A stretch of DNA of 64,000 nucleotides, taken from the NCBI GenBank assembly GCA_963920705.1, contig OY987232.1, positions 7,566,200-7,630,199 of the forward strand, in the 5' to 3' direction. Below the pieces are notes generated by a model, which was not told the origin of the DNA, did not search any database, and worked only from the letters and a program-made list of their open reading frames with translations. The position numbers and the translations under genes were made by a program. The DNA is from Odiellus spinosus. Its lineage: Eukaryota; Arthropoda; Arachnida; Opiliones; Phalangiidae. Below are positions 11,901 to 23,490 of this stretch, one piece after another; the first letter of the stretch is position 1, and the number at the start of each line of letters is the position of its first letter.

Positions 11901-12551
11901 TTGCCAATCATCTACCGACAATGGGTTGTAAATGGAACATTCAGTCTAGAATATTTCTTGGTTTGTCCAAGAGGAACTTGCTACCATATCTTCGTCGTTT
12001 TAATTGCTTGGCATCCCAGACTAAATCCTTCGTCTTTATCAATTCAGTGGATTATCAAAGATAATCACACAGTACACCCTATGCTCAAGTGTTAATTTAT
12101 ATTACATGAACTTGTATTTTACATATTTACTTTGAAAATAAACATTTCATTTCGTGTGTATCTATTAAGAAACCTACATATTGACGCATATAATTATGAG
12201 TAACGCAGGACATTCCATTTGGTGTGTACATTAAAAAGTCTACGACCTGCCGCATATAATTATGTGTAACGCTGGACACTATTTTGCATTCTCTAAATCC
12301 TTGAGGTTTAGGGAAAATACTTATACTCCGTAACCTAGATGGGAAATAATAAAGTGTGATTCAAATGCACGCTGTTTCTTCTACTCTTCCAATACTCTAC
12401 ATTTCTTTTCATCTTTTATTTTAGGTAGGGTTAGGTTATGTTATGTTACCTTAACGTCGTGGTCGGGGAGGTTATATTTGGGTTTCCCAACTTTTTTTTT
12501 CTCGAAGCGTTATAATTGTAAAAATGTAGAGATCTGACTGAATCACGTGTG

Positions 12552-12706
12552 GCTGCTGTAGCTATTAACATCAAAAACGATGAAAAAATTAATTTTAATT
12601 GGGTTTAAAGGGCAATGGTAAAAATTGAAAAGATTTCGCTTCTGCTGCTGGAGGTATTTACATCAAAAAAGATGAATAAATTAGTTTTAATTGGGTTGAA
12701 AGGGCA
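12552..12706. repeat. 91-bp-offset direct repeat
   Basis: Two diverged copies (12552-12615 and 12643-12706) of a segment starting GCTGCTG and containing ACATCAAAAA, GATGAA, TTTTAATTGGGTT and AAAGGGCAA. A local tandem duplication, not coding. Confidence 0.75.
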
Positions 12707-12726
12707 AAAAATGCGTATAAATTCGG

Positions 12727-13030
12727 CCTATGGAAAGTTTTAATAGTAGATTCACCCTTAAAAATGGAAATTTTTACATATATAGGGGTGGAGTAAAATA
12801 TAACCGGTCCATGGGTGGATTCTACTATAGCGAGTCAGCATGGGAGACATTGATACGTCAGAGGTTTCTATCTCTCACCTTGGTGTCATCCCCCTTAGCG
12901 AGGGAGTTACAAAAGTAGCCATTACAAACAGTCCCCCAGTAAGGGAGTTCCATGACGTCAGGCTCTCTTTCCCCCTTGACTCTTTGCTGTCTCCCTATAG
13001 AATGACTACATAATTTAAACTTTCCATAGG
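12727..13030. mobile_element. 304-bp MITE-like element with 14-bp TIRs
   Basis: Exact inverted ends CCTATGGAAAGTTT (12727-12740) and AAACTTTCCATAGG (13017-13030), with weaker similarity over about 22 bp. The interior is unrelated to the arms and more GC-rich than its surroundings. No clear target duplication, so the superfamily is not assigned. Confidence 0.65.
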
Positions 13031-13034
13031 TCTT

Positions 13035-13255
13035 TTTTTTTTGTATAATTTTTATTCATATTATTATCTATAAGTATAAGTTCCAAATTTCTTAGACTGG
13101 CTTTCTTATTTCTTTAACCGTTAATTTTTAATTTCTAACCCTTCGCGGTTTTGAATTTTTAAATTCTGTACCTTTACAGCTTTGGTCCACCACGTTGGGT
13201 ATAAATGTCTTTTTTTAGAAGTGAGAAGCAAACCTATGTTTTTGTATAATATACA
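13035..13255. repeat. Dispersed repeat family C, copy 1
   Basis: Resembles 23170-23490. Shared blocks in order: TTTTTATTCATATTA, TTTCTTAGACTG, TTATTTCTTT, CCCTTC, AGAAGTGAGAAGCAAA and TTTTTGTATAATA. Diverged, non-coding. Confidence 0.65.
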
Positions 13256-14766
13256 ACTAAATATTTCACGATTTTTAAAGAGTCTCACGATATGGAAAAT
13301 TGCGATGTTTATATTAATAATAAATAACTTAATACTATTAAAGGGCAAGTCTGCTGATATTGAAGTTTACAATAAAATGTAAGACTGAAGGAACAGATAT
13401 TATATCAAAAATGTCTTTGCGAACAAAGACCCAGAAGGACACGTTATGATTTCGGAAGGATGAAGGGACAGATATGTTAAATTTTCTTTTAAAACGTAAA
13501 ATTTTATTATAATCGCAATCTGACAGGATTTAGAGTCTAATTTCAAAACAACTGATTTTATTCACTCCCAAATATTGAAGAAAAAACATAACAGGCGATT
13601 TTCTCCCATTGACCCTTAACATTAAATTTGGCTTAATTATTTTTCAGGGATTACGTGTCAACCAAAATAAAACTTTTCGTTCGATGGAAAAGGTTGGGTA
13701 TTCTATTTTTCGACTTAGTCGTAAATTCATTCACCGAGATTTAAGTATATTTCAGACGCATTTTTTTATTCTTACTTGAATTACTATTCGTAAAAGACCA
13801 CACACTATCCCGAATCCAAGGATTACTCAACGTCGTTGCTTCAGAGGCCATACCTGCTCTAGAATGCGTACTATTAAAAAGCTCTAAGTATGTCCTCGAT
13901 ATGTAAACAAACCTAGGTTGTGAGATAAATGGCTTTAAATGGGCTATAAGCTAATAATGGATACTTTCTTTAACTATATGTATTTCGATAATTAATATTC
14001 TTAAATTTGTAATTGACGAATACTGGAATACCGACCTTTAAATTCCGTTAAAACTACTTAAATAAATAATGTTTTATTATAACTCCTCGACTTTAGTCGA
14101 GGCAATTCGTTCATATTGCATTATGCGTGCTGAAATAAGGAGTTTATACAGAATAAAAATTCGCCGTATTTTAGTCCCAATTAAGCAGGGTTCGATATAA
14201 TAAAACCCAGCCCAGTAAAACCCATTTGTTATCATCATACCCATTTTGTCGTTTTAAAATTTTGTCCGTCAATAGTTCTTGACATGAGTTGTTTACACAG
14301 ACATTCTTCTCCTGATAAGAGGGATATTTGGTGTTTGCAACACCTTCCCCTTTGAAGAAACGATCCTATCTCATTGTGAATTATTTAGTCCAGTCAATTA
14401 CCAACAGCTATTAAACAACAAAACACTGTTTCCATCTTCCATTATCATTTGGCTTATAGATTATTATTTTTATTTTTGTTTCATATTATGCTTTGTGTGA
14501 ATATTTTATACTGTTTGAATTTACTGATTTTTAAATACATCTGAATGTGATTGTGATTTTTTTCAAGTACCGTATTATTTTCCCTTAAAAGGGAAAACCA
14601 GTGAATATTTGTTTTATTTGGGCAAGCTTATACCCATATTGGCTGTACATGCTTTTATAGTTAATATGAATATTTGTATTATTATTTACGCATCTATCAT
14701 TTAAAATGTTTCAATATAACACAAATCATTTAGTAAGTAACTCTAAAAAATAAATAAAAATAAATC
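13256..14766. other. No gene recognised
   Basis: AT-rich. A perfect short hairpin CCTCGACTTTAGTCGAGG lies at about 14085-14102. A pair of GGGAAA-rich stretches near 14580 is unassigned. No reading frame looks coding. Confidence 0.35.
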
Positions 14767-14836
14767 TTTTCGGGGATTCGAACCCGGGTCTCTGCAATTA
14801 TCAGGCTAGTGCGTTGCCACCTTGGCAACTTTTTCT
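14767..14836 (-). tRNA. tRNA-like pseudogene or SINE head
   Basis: On the minus strand the segment has a perfect B-box (GGTTCGAATCC), a D-arm-like hairpin TGCC-AAGGT-GGCA at the A-box position and tRNA-like spacing. The T stem has one mispair, the anticodon arm is unconvincing and the acceptor ends do not pair well. It is therefore more likely a tRNA pseudogene or tRNA-derived SINE start than a working tRNA; no anticodon is assigned. Confidence 0.4.
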
Positions 14837-15905
14837 TGAATGAATAAGCTTAATTATTATTATAGTTTCATGACCAAAAAATGGTATGGAAAATCCCAGA
14901 CCCAACTACGAGTGTCCAAACTTTAACTATCAATTCTGGACAATCCCTTGGTGCTAGGGAAAATTGACCATGGACAAATTCGCTTCTTTAACTAAGCTTA
15001 ACAATATATCTCAATTTAAAGGAAATCCGTAGAAAGCCAAAACCCATAGAAAGTGTGCCATCTCCTTTCGCACGAAAGTTCAAAAATTCAAAATGGCGCT
15101 TCATACAAATGGCTATATCTTTAGTAGGGTAAAGACCCGTTTTCAGGGTCGCGTGTACGCTAAAACTAGCGTGGAGAAACTGCTAGCGTATTTTTTTCGC
15201 TCGTAATTTAGCAGCGCTTGAAGCAATGACATGCGCGTGAAATATCTTTCGTTTAGATTTCGCGTGTAGCGTGTAAAAAATTAGCTTACAAGCGACCATG
15301 AAAATGATTCTTAAGTCATAAAAAGTTGATTTATTTACCGTTAGATTTAATGTTAAAGCATCGTTCTTTTCTATATTGACAGTTTACTTCTACGGGTTAC
15401 GGTTGAAGCGTAAAATGCAAAAACGCAAAATTTCAAAACGGCGGCCATCCCCCGTAAGTGAAGGAACTTTTTTCCCCTTAATAAGCATTTTAGGTACATT
15501 ATATAGCCGTTGGAATTAGCTTGTTACTAATTTGTTCTATGTTTAAGCAATTTTTTGCCTAATTTCCATGGGCTAAAATAGTAACTTATTTAGTTCGCCT
15601 TGTATAACTTGTATCAAAGCATGTATATGCCTTCTCTTCTCTATAAGAAGGACAAAGGCTTAGCGAGCTAAATAAGTTCTAATTTTTTAAAATGATGTAA
15701 ATGTTATTTTTACCTTTTGAAAATTGACGAACAACTTTTTTAACATGTTTTAAGCCAATTTAATTCCCTCCTCTCAAATAATATTTAATAGAAAACATTT
15801 TTTTGGCCGAAGCGGGGAAATTCACGACTAGCAGAAATGTTTTTAAATTGAAAACATTCTGTAGATGGCGAATCTAATGTTGGGAATAATGAGAACTTCG
15901 CCCTG
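14837..15905. other. No gene recognised; one short inverted repeat
   Basis: Inverted copies of AACTTATTTAG-TTCGC lie at about 15584-15600 and 15662-15678, forming a 95-bp hairpin. The rest is unassigned AT-rich DNA. Confidence 0.35.
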
Positions 15906-17660
15906 TTTTTTACCTCCCCGACTGAACTTCAGGGGGAGGTTTTACACTGGTCGTGTCTGTGTGTCTGTCACTTCCTGTGTAAGCGGATATCCTGTGTAAC
16001 CGGAAATCACGTGATCTAGCTCGTGGAGCCAAAAGTCTAGAGACATTATCATACCAGCTTATCGTTCAATTCCGTTTAACGGGAATTACCTACTTTAAGC
16101 GTGGCTGCCACATTAAGTTTCAAGTGTCGTGCAATGATATGCAACAGGACGTCTCCTATTGCATAAACGCCTTCCACCATCCACTTTACGGTCAAACCTC
16201 GATGCTGGACAGTTGAAGGCGATTATACGCAATGGGACGTCTCCCACTGTTATAATCACCTCCGACCATCCTCACACCAAGGTCATAACCTTTAGTATCC
16301 GATCTCAGAGGGCCATATTAGCAAGGCGTCCCTCACTAATATGGTCTACATCAACCTTCCACTCCACTCAACTCCTCCCTCTATGGGTCTTTGTGGTGCA
16401 GTTACCGAATGCCTAGGGTTACGATAAACGTCTAGACGTTGAGAAGGGGGGTTTTCCCAACTCTTCTCGGTTACTCGCTCGGTGAATAAAGGTTCGCGAA
16501 AGCTATATATACCCCTTTTTCATTCCCTAACTATTTTGGCCTTATGCCGCGACATATTTTAGTGAAATGAAGCGTATAATGCATTTAAATTTTAATTTAA
16601 AATAATAATATTGGCTAACTGAATCTAAATAATAACAAAGCCGAAAAATCAATTTAAAATTCGAGATAGTTTAGAAGATATTTAAGAAATTGTCCAAAAA
16701 TTTTAAGAAATGTGAGCGTTTAATACCAGCTTGAGTTGGCAGCACGCGCTAATCTATTTTCCATATACATCGTTTAGTCTAAAAAGCAAAGGTATAACAG
16801 GTAGTGTAGGCTTAGTCTTGCTGCAAACTTGGGGTGGATTGAAGAATCTAAAGAAATGTGCGTTTACACAAGTATCCAAGATCCCTCCGTCCACTGAATT
16901 CGAATTAATACAGACAAAGGTACTTTGACAAAAATTTGATAAGACATCTTTCGGGTACGAGAGTATCTCTAGTTAAACAGAGATTTAAATAATGAAATAT
17001 TGATAAAGTATAGGAAGTAATAGAAAGTAAGGTGCCTGTATTGGTTACAAAAAGGTGAAATCATAAGTTTAGCCGAGCTTTATTAATTGCTTCAAAATGG
17101 TAAACAAATTTTTTTCTTAATCAGTAGAATGATAAGGAATATCTATTGAATTCGAGTTAATAGAGAGAAAGTATAGTTTATTGAGAATGAGTGCTTCTCT
17201 TGGTTAAACAAAGATTTCAATAATGAAAGATTGATATGGTATATGAGGTAATAAAGATAAAGGTGGCTGAATGGGTTACGAAAAGGTTAAAACATAAACC
17301 TAGCCGAGCTTTATTAAGTGGTTCTAAATTGATGAACATAAATTTAATTTATTAAACACTAGTTAAGCAATTTTTAATGGTATTTTTTATCGATATCTGA
17401 AAATTATATTCACTGGGTTCTTCTACTCGGGTAGCCCTCTTCAGCCCTTTAGTTTTGACTACTATATTATATCATGAGTATCCCATTAAATTCACCTTAA
17501 TTCACCGTGATCGATTGTACGGTGCGGTTTTAATCAATTAAAGGGGAATTGGTGTATAAGATTTCAAGCTGAGGCGGATTGATACAAAATGTTAAAACCT
17601 CTTAAGAAAAATTATAGTCGTGAAAACTCTCTTTGAACAGAGTACAGTAAGTTTCCCGTG
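15906..17660 (+). repeat. Dispersed repeat family A, copy 2 (3'-truncated)
   Basis: Begins TTACCTCCCCGACTGAAC, a potential hairpin with the following CAGGGGGAGG, and follows copy 1 through the GATATC-rich 5' part to the CTGAGGCGGATTGATACAAAATG block, then loses similarity near 17650. It carries an internal direct repeat of about 250 bp (starting near 16893 and 17145, each with TTGAATTCGA-type text followed by AGTTAAACA, GATT-AATGAAA and GCCGAGCTTTATTAA). That internal pair is also in copy 3. The small-gene region is missing. Confidence 0.8.
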
Positions 17661-18481
17661 TATTTATGACACGCGTAAAATCGAGTTCGCCTGCACGAGA
17701 GCATAAGTAGCCAACTAAATTTGAAGACAGAAACCACTTTATGCATGCCAATATTAAAGCGATTTTGAAATTTTTGGGAGAATCACCTTTATGTATGGGG
17801 AAATACTGTAATCTTCTGGCAAATTTGCGAACAGTAGCATAAGAATTGTTTTTAATAACTAGCACGGGCTTTCAAATAAATTTTTTATAATTCTCGCGCG
17901 TTTTGCAAATGTATTTTGCGTAAAATTGTGCCAAATTATTGCGCGTGCGGAAGCGCAAATCAAAGCGGGCTAGTCTGAAACCGAATTCACATTGAAATTA
18001 CTCGTGTTTTATTTGGTATATATGATATGGTTGACCCTAGAGTGAAATGTAGACCGAGTGGGGAAAATAATCACGTGATTGGATCTCGAGATGACTGCTA
18101 GTTTTAGTTTCACACTTTTCCTTACATGAATTTAATGTTAATCCCAATTAAATATAGTAGAACCAGGCTTTTAATGCCTACTGTCGTGTATTTCCGGTAA
18201 GGTTTTGGCTAGTGTGTAGTCAAGTAAAATGACGTTTTTTTTTCACAACTTGGTATATTTTTAGTCAGGTCCGCTCAGTCAGAAAAAAAAAATTATAAAA
18301 AATTGATGGTGCGGCCAAAAGAGCGACATCCCTTCTCCACTCACAGCATTATACAACAAAAAAATGTGTTTTTGACGTGGGTTGTAGCACAAAAAGAGTG
18401 AAATTGTACGTCACAGTCCTTAGTTTAGCGTGTTATGCGGAAAGCTAATTCGTTAATTGTTTATTGAATATGTTTATTTAC
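17661..18481. other. No feature recognised
   Basis: Spacer between repeat family A and the DNA transposon. The minus-strand frame at 17602-17865 straddles the repeat boundary and has no recognisable domain. Confidence 0.35.
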
Positions 18482-18997
18482 TAGTACAGGCATTCTAGCC
18501 CAAAAAAAGGGAGAACCCGGAAGAAATTAGAACGGTTACGAAAATTTCCATACTTATAGAATCGAATGCGCTCTTTAACGTGCTGAGGTCTCCCAATCTC
18601 GCAGTCGTGGGGAAAATCCGCCATCTTGGAAAATGGCCGCCAAAATTACTAAAAATATGCATAACTTTAGATGTAATTATCGGATTGACTGATAGTTAAG
18701 CTCAAAATGTAGCTTAAGACACTCCGCACAAAATATTCCGCCATTTTGGAAAATGGCGACCAAAATTATAAAAACTTTATAACATAACCAGATGAACTTA
18801 AAAATGATTATTTGTATATAGTATCATTCGTTTGTTATATGAATTTTGAACGTTAATCAAACCGAAGCTGGCAAACATGCCTTAATAATTTCAAAAATTT
18901 AATAATGCTCTAATATAACAATATATATTAATTTCTTTGTAAAACAATTCGAAAATATTTATTTACAAACTATCGTTACATTTAAATTTACAGTTAA

Positions 18998-19073
18998 TGT
19001 AAATGTTATCATTATATAATGTAAATGTTACCATTATATAATCTAAATGTTATCATTATATAATGTAAATGTT
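18998..19073. repeat. 22-bp tandem repeat, about 3.5 units
   Basis: Units of TGTAAATGTTATCATTATAT plus AA in direct tandem, with two single-base variants. Lies in the 3' non-coding part of the transposon. Confidence 0.85.
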
Positions 19074-19172
19074 TTTAAATGTTTAAATTGTCCATCTCGC
19101 CATCTAGATAAAAATCTCTGCAGTCGTTTGTGCATGAAATACCGTGACATTTTCTGCACATTGCGGAACACA

Positions 19173-22014
19173 TCAGACCTGTTTTCGACATTCGCATTTT
19201 TCGTCGCAACTACCCTTACACTTGCAAGAAATCATATTTAAAATTTCCCTCGGGGCAGGTTGACGAGTGGTTATTACTGGGCACAACACGTGGCCGACTC
19301 TTTTCCACCCCCAATTTTCTGCATTTATGTTGTTGATAAGCCACGTTTGGACTTGGTGGTAGACTCTTTGCATGTGTTGTCTAGCAGCTGCACTTGTGGG
19401 TGGAAGACTTGCCAGTTCAAATGAGCTACTTATCGGTGAATTTCTGGTGGCCTTTGTAAATACAACGTAGCGTTGCTCATTTAAGGTACTACTTTTAATT
19501 GCACCGTATAAGGACAGCAAGGAATATTCTCCTACAGCAGTTATTTCTGCGATACTAGCTCCAGGCTGATTAAAAATCAAAACTTTTTAACGGAGATCTT
19601 CGTTTTGTTTTAGTATTTTGAAAGCTTTTTTTTTCCTTGGCGATAAAGGGCAGATGTAGTATCGCAACCCGTTGCAGCATGGAGAAAGAGTAAAACATGT
19701 GCTTGTTCTCCAAGTTCTTTTTTTATTGCCTAGATGTCAAAGATTTTCGTTGGAGAGTTTCCTTGCTGTTGTTTTACCAAAAATAAAGAATTTTGATTTT
19801 CGGTATCAGCGAGAACTATCAAAATTACAAGCACGTCTGTGTCTTCTGCGATGACAGCAATAGTTTTGTAATTTTCGCATTTTCCAAAGTCAAGCGCTGT
19901 TTTTGCTATAAGAACGTGAGCGTCACTTTTTGCTTGAATGTCTCTAAGACCAGATGATTGAAATCTAGTAATAAGATGGTGTATCAAGGACTATTTTTTT
20001 CGAATTTTCAAGGAATGCGTCTTGAGAAGTCGTTGCGAGGTTATTTTCTTCTATTTTGATATCCGGGGATATTGATTTTGCTTGCCTTCTCCTATGTTCC
20101 TCTCCTTTCGTGGTTAAACCATTTGAATAGCCGTCAAAAACTACAGTTGTAGTTTCACCGTAGTGGTTTTTAACATAATCTACGTACAGGTTGATGGTTG
20201 AAGATATTCCCGTATGTGCAAGGGCGAGGCCACACTACACGATGAAGCAGAAATCCACCATCCACTACCACTTGTTCATAAACCATCTCTTTAGTTATTA
20301 TTAAAGGACTAACCTCCTCAAGAAGATGAGACAGGGTTGATTTGTTTGTCTTTCGAAATGAGAACTCGTCAAACATAGATGGAGCGACCGGAGAAAGTTC
20401 ATATGACATGCAGTTTTTTAAATCAGCTCCTCGTTGTAACGCGCAGTTGTAAATGGCAGTATGATTACTTTGCTTATAGCGTAATTATTTTCACACTTTG
20501 ATTCTGGGCTAGGACTTGGCTGCTTCAATATATATCCACACATCCATATGAAGTCAAGTAATTTGGCATTTTCAAGCTCTGTAGGAATAGCGTCTTCCGA
20601 TAATAAGGTTTTTACGATAATTTTGCTGAGACCGGATGTACTAGGCTTTTCATAGGGTATGATATTAACTTTTCCAAATGATCCAATAACGCTAGCTGGA
20701 ATATCTTCTACTGTTCGTGACATTTTTAAAGTGGTCTTAACAGCGGAAGAAGGTGTAACACACATTATTCCTCCCATGGAATGGAAGGTTCCTAATCCGT
20801 CAAGGGTTCGAATATTAACGTCCGCATTGTCAAAAACAAATTGTTTAAACGAACAGTCCAAAATTTGGGACTCATTAGACACCAAAATACTGTTCTCAAA
20901 TTTCGTTACTTCCGTGTAGGATGAACAGAAACCTAGATGGGATATTATGTCAATTACGTAACGCGACCCGATCTGCTGGTGGAGATGAACGGCTAAGCCC
21001 AACTGAATAGGGGATAAAATAAGTCCAAAGTTATTGGAATTAGGTTAGCTGAACCGTTTCTTATCTCTTCTTCCGAGGGATATTCTTCAGATATATATTA
21101 TTCAGATTGTAAACGCGAGTTTGAATATCCTCTCTAATAATTTTCGCAGCAGCTTCTACGATTCGCATTCTTTCGTCTTGCTCATTCAATTTTCTGCTAG
21201 AATACCAAGTATTCGATATTATCTTATACGCCTGATCTTTGAAACTAATTATGTTATCTTTTCCAATAAGTTCAGATATTGTAATTTGTTTCCCATAACG
21301 TCGGATGAGTCTTTGTTTCAAATAATTCGTACCGTAAGGCTCTACTCCTTCATTACAAAATTCCTTAAAACGTTTCTCTAATTCTGTCATAGAATACTGG
21401 CACTCATTGTTACCATCAAGGTAGGCACAAAGAGATATGAAAGCTTCTTCACGTTCGGCATTTACTCCCCGACCGATTTTCTTTTTCTCAGTATTTTCAG
21501 TTAAAAATTTTGTATAGCAAGTTTTATGAAAGCACGCTTCAGCAGCTACAAGATCTATGACATTTTCAAGACGGACTAGTACGACCCGCGACCACTCATC
21601 ATTTCGATCTTTTGATCTTTTAATTAGTGTTGATTTTATTTCCATTGTTTCAACCAAATGCACAATACCTTTAATTCTCGATGGATGTTTTTCATCGGGG
21701 ACTGCATTATTTCCACAGAGTAAACAATTTGTTTTAAACTCGAACGAATGAACCTCGGATCTCAACAATTTATCCTTTTTTGGTTCCTTTGACGTGGAGC
21801 TACCATCGTCTAGAAATTTCACAATATTTTCCTCTCGCGTATAGTGTTTTCGACAAGCTTCGTGCAAACGAACTGATGTAAGGTGTTCAAGACGCTCGTG
21901 TAGTCCATCTTTTCTCCTCAAACTTGCATTAACGACAGTTTGGAGACCCTTTGTAACTAGAACAGTTTTTTTATTCCCAAAATCCGAACTACATATCAGA
22001 CAAACTACTTCCAT
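19173..22014 (-). pseudogene. Transposon-borne protein, frameshifted (zinc-finger N-terminus, nuclease-like core, Cys-rich tail)
   Basis: A protein type that recurs in many invertebrate genomes next to such repeats; I do not recall a formal name. 22014-21061 is open (317 codons): an N-terminal CLICSSDFGNKK and CLLCGN pair of Cys motifs, then EACFHKTCYTKF. A frameshift leads to 21002-20418 (GFCSSYTEVTKFE, NADVNIRTLDGLGTFHSMGG). Further frame changes give 20409-20170, TVVFDGYSNGLTTKGEEHRR (about 20140-20080), AEDTDVLVIL (about 19830), HAATGCDTTSALYRQGKK (about 19680-19630), then 19580-19173 with LPPTSAAARQHMQRVYHQVQ and a CKCKGSCDEKCECRKQ tail. The acidic FDGY and DTDVL motifs resemble a PIN/FEN-type metal-binding site, which is inference. 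Several frameshifts make it inactive. Confidence 0.75.
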
Positions 22015-22809
22015 ACTTGTTTTAAGAAATAAATAATATGACTAACAGCTAAAAACAACAACATTCGACTGAGCCTTTTTCTCATTTCTGACAAAATTTT
22101 ATGGCATTTCATTGAACCTTCGAGCTGGTCATTTTACTAGAGGCAGAAAGAAAACAAAACCGACCTTCGAACGGGTTCGTAAGTATACGCTAAATTCCCT
22201 GAGGCTATATGTGTAAGAGCTCTCTGCTTTAAAATTGTACCAAAATATTTTTATGGGTTAAAACTGGTAGCAAATGAACTTAAATAACTATACTACATTT
22301 TAAGTATACCTGGTTATGTTATGAAGTTTTTATAATTTGGTCGCCATTTTACAAAATGGCGGAATATTTTCTCTTCGTTAAACATTTTAAAAACAACAAT
22401 ACTTAGAAAAACGCGTCCTATTATTGAAACAGCGAAATTATAACAAAATCTTAAATGGTTTTCCGTGGAAACTTCATATTTCCCTAAATTTATCCATTCC
22501 ACCAGTTTCAATGCATGTTTGCGAGCTTACGGTTTGATAAACGCTAAACATGCATAAAAACAAATTTTGTGCGGAGTGTCTTAAGCTACATTTTGAGCCT
22601 AACTATCAGTCAATCCGATAATTACATCTAAAGTTATGTATAGTTTTAGTAATTTTGGCGGCCATTTTCCAAGATGGCGGATTTTCCCCACGCCTGCGAG
22701 ATTGGGAGACCTCACCACGTTAAAGAACGCATTCGATTCTATAAGTATGGAAATTTTCGTAACCGCTCTAATTTGTTCCGGGTCAAACCTTAGAATGCCT
22801 GTACTACTT

Positions 22810-23169
22810 GGTAAGGGTAACTAAAAGCCATCTATGCGTGCAAAGGTAGAATAGCATAATACCAAATAGTTCCTGCCCGCGTTTTTAAAATGTTTAGTTG
22901 TTAGGGTGGAGAATTATATTATCTTAAGAGGGGTTGCTGTTAAGATGAGACATTTGATTTTTAAACATGTTTCACCACGGGGAATACACTAACAAACCTT
23001 TACTCGCGTGTTATCGTCCTCTGACAGCTACTAAAGTTTAGTTGACTCTTACTTTTTCCCTTCTCCTAGACTCTGGAGTAGTGATAGTAAAAAGAAACAT
23101 TCGCCTCTTTATAAAGTTTCTAATCATTAAATCTACATAAGTAAAAGTTTCGATAGGCCGAATTTATAC
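22810..23169. other. No feature recognised
   Basis: Spacer between the transposon and repeat family C. Confidence 0.35.
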
Positions 23170-23490
23170 GTCATTTTTTTGTAAATTTTTTATTCATATT
23201 AATTATAATTATAGCTTTATGATTTCTTAGACTGTGACTTTCATATTTCTTTCACTGTGAATTTATAATTTCTGTCCCTTCACGGGTTTGAAATTCTTAC
23301 CTTTAAATGCACTTTTTTGAAGTGAGAAGCAAAACAACGTTTTTGTATAATAATTATAGATTTATGATTTCTTAGACTGTAACTTTCATATTTCTTTCAC
23401 TGTGAATTTATAATTTCTCTCCCTTCACGGGTTTGAAACTCTTACCTATAAATGCACTTTTTTGAAGTGCGAAGCAAAACAACGTTTTTA
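23170..23490. repeat. Repeat family C, copy 2 (internally duplicated, about 146-bp unit)
   Basis: Two tandem units (from about 23204 and 23350). Each runs ATAATTATAG, TTTATGATTTCTTAGACTGT, TTTCATATTTCTTTCACTGT, CCCTTCACGGGTTTGAAA, TGCACTTTTTTGAAGTG and AAGCAAAACAACGTTTTT. The family also occurs at 13035-13255. Confidence 0.85.

Larger units (their letters stand above)
9715..12490 (+). repeat. Dispersed repeat family A, copy 1
   Basis: Begins at CAGGGGGAGGTTTTACACTGG and ends near the T-run at about 12490. Long stretches are nearly identical to 15906-17660 (5' half) and 58020-61480 (both ends). Landmarks shared by all three are AAGCGGATATCC, TCACGTGA, CGAGATAGTTTAGAAGATAT and CTTGGGGTGGATTGAAGAAT. 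The 3' part holds a two-exon reading frame, a pair of about 65-bp direct repeats (near 12175-12285) and a TTAGG-like run at 12424-12448. No terminal inverted repeats or polymerase were recognised, so this could be a mobile-element family or segmental duplications of a gene region. Copy 1 is split by the insertion at 11114-11615. Confidence 0.8.
18482..22809 (-). mobile_element. DNA transposon with roughly 300-bp terminal inverted repeats
   Basis: About 4.3 kb. The left end TAGTACAGGCATTCTA and its reverse complement at 22794-22809 begin inverted repeats running to about 18790 and 22310. Shared blocks include GGTTACGAAAATTTCCATAC, TTATAGAATCGAATGCG, ATTATCGGATTGACTGATAG and CTTAAGACACTCCGCACAAA. 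The right arm is interrupted by about 190 bp (22371-22562). The arms contain CCGCCATTTTGGAAAATGG, itself palindromic. Between the arms lies a decayed minus-strand protein. The target duplication is unclear because the outermost bases are themselves palindromic (GTAC). Confidence 0.85.

Noticed and set aside
14767..14836. Functional tRNA gene
   Set aside because: Good B-box and D-arm, but the T stem has a mispair, the anticodon arm is poor and the acceptor stem does not pair; kept only as tRNA-like.
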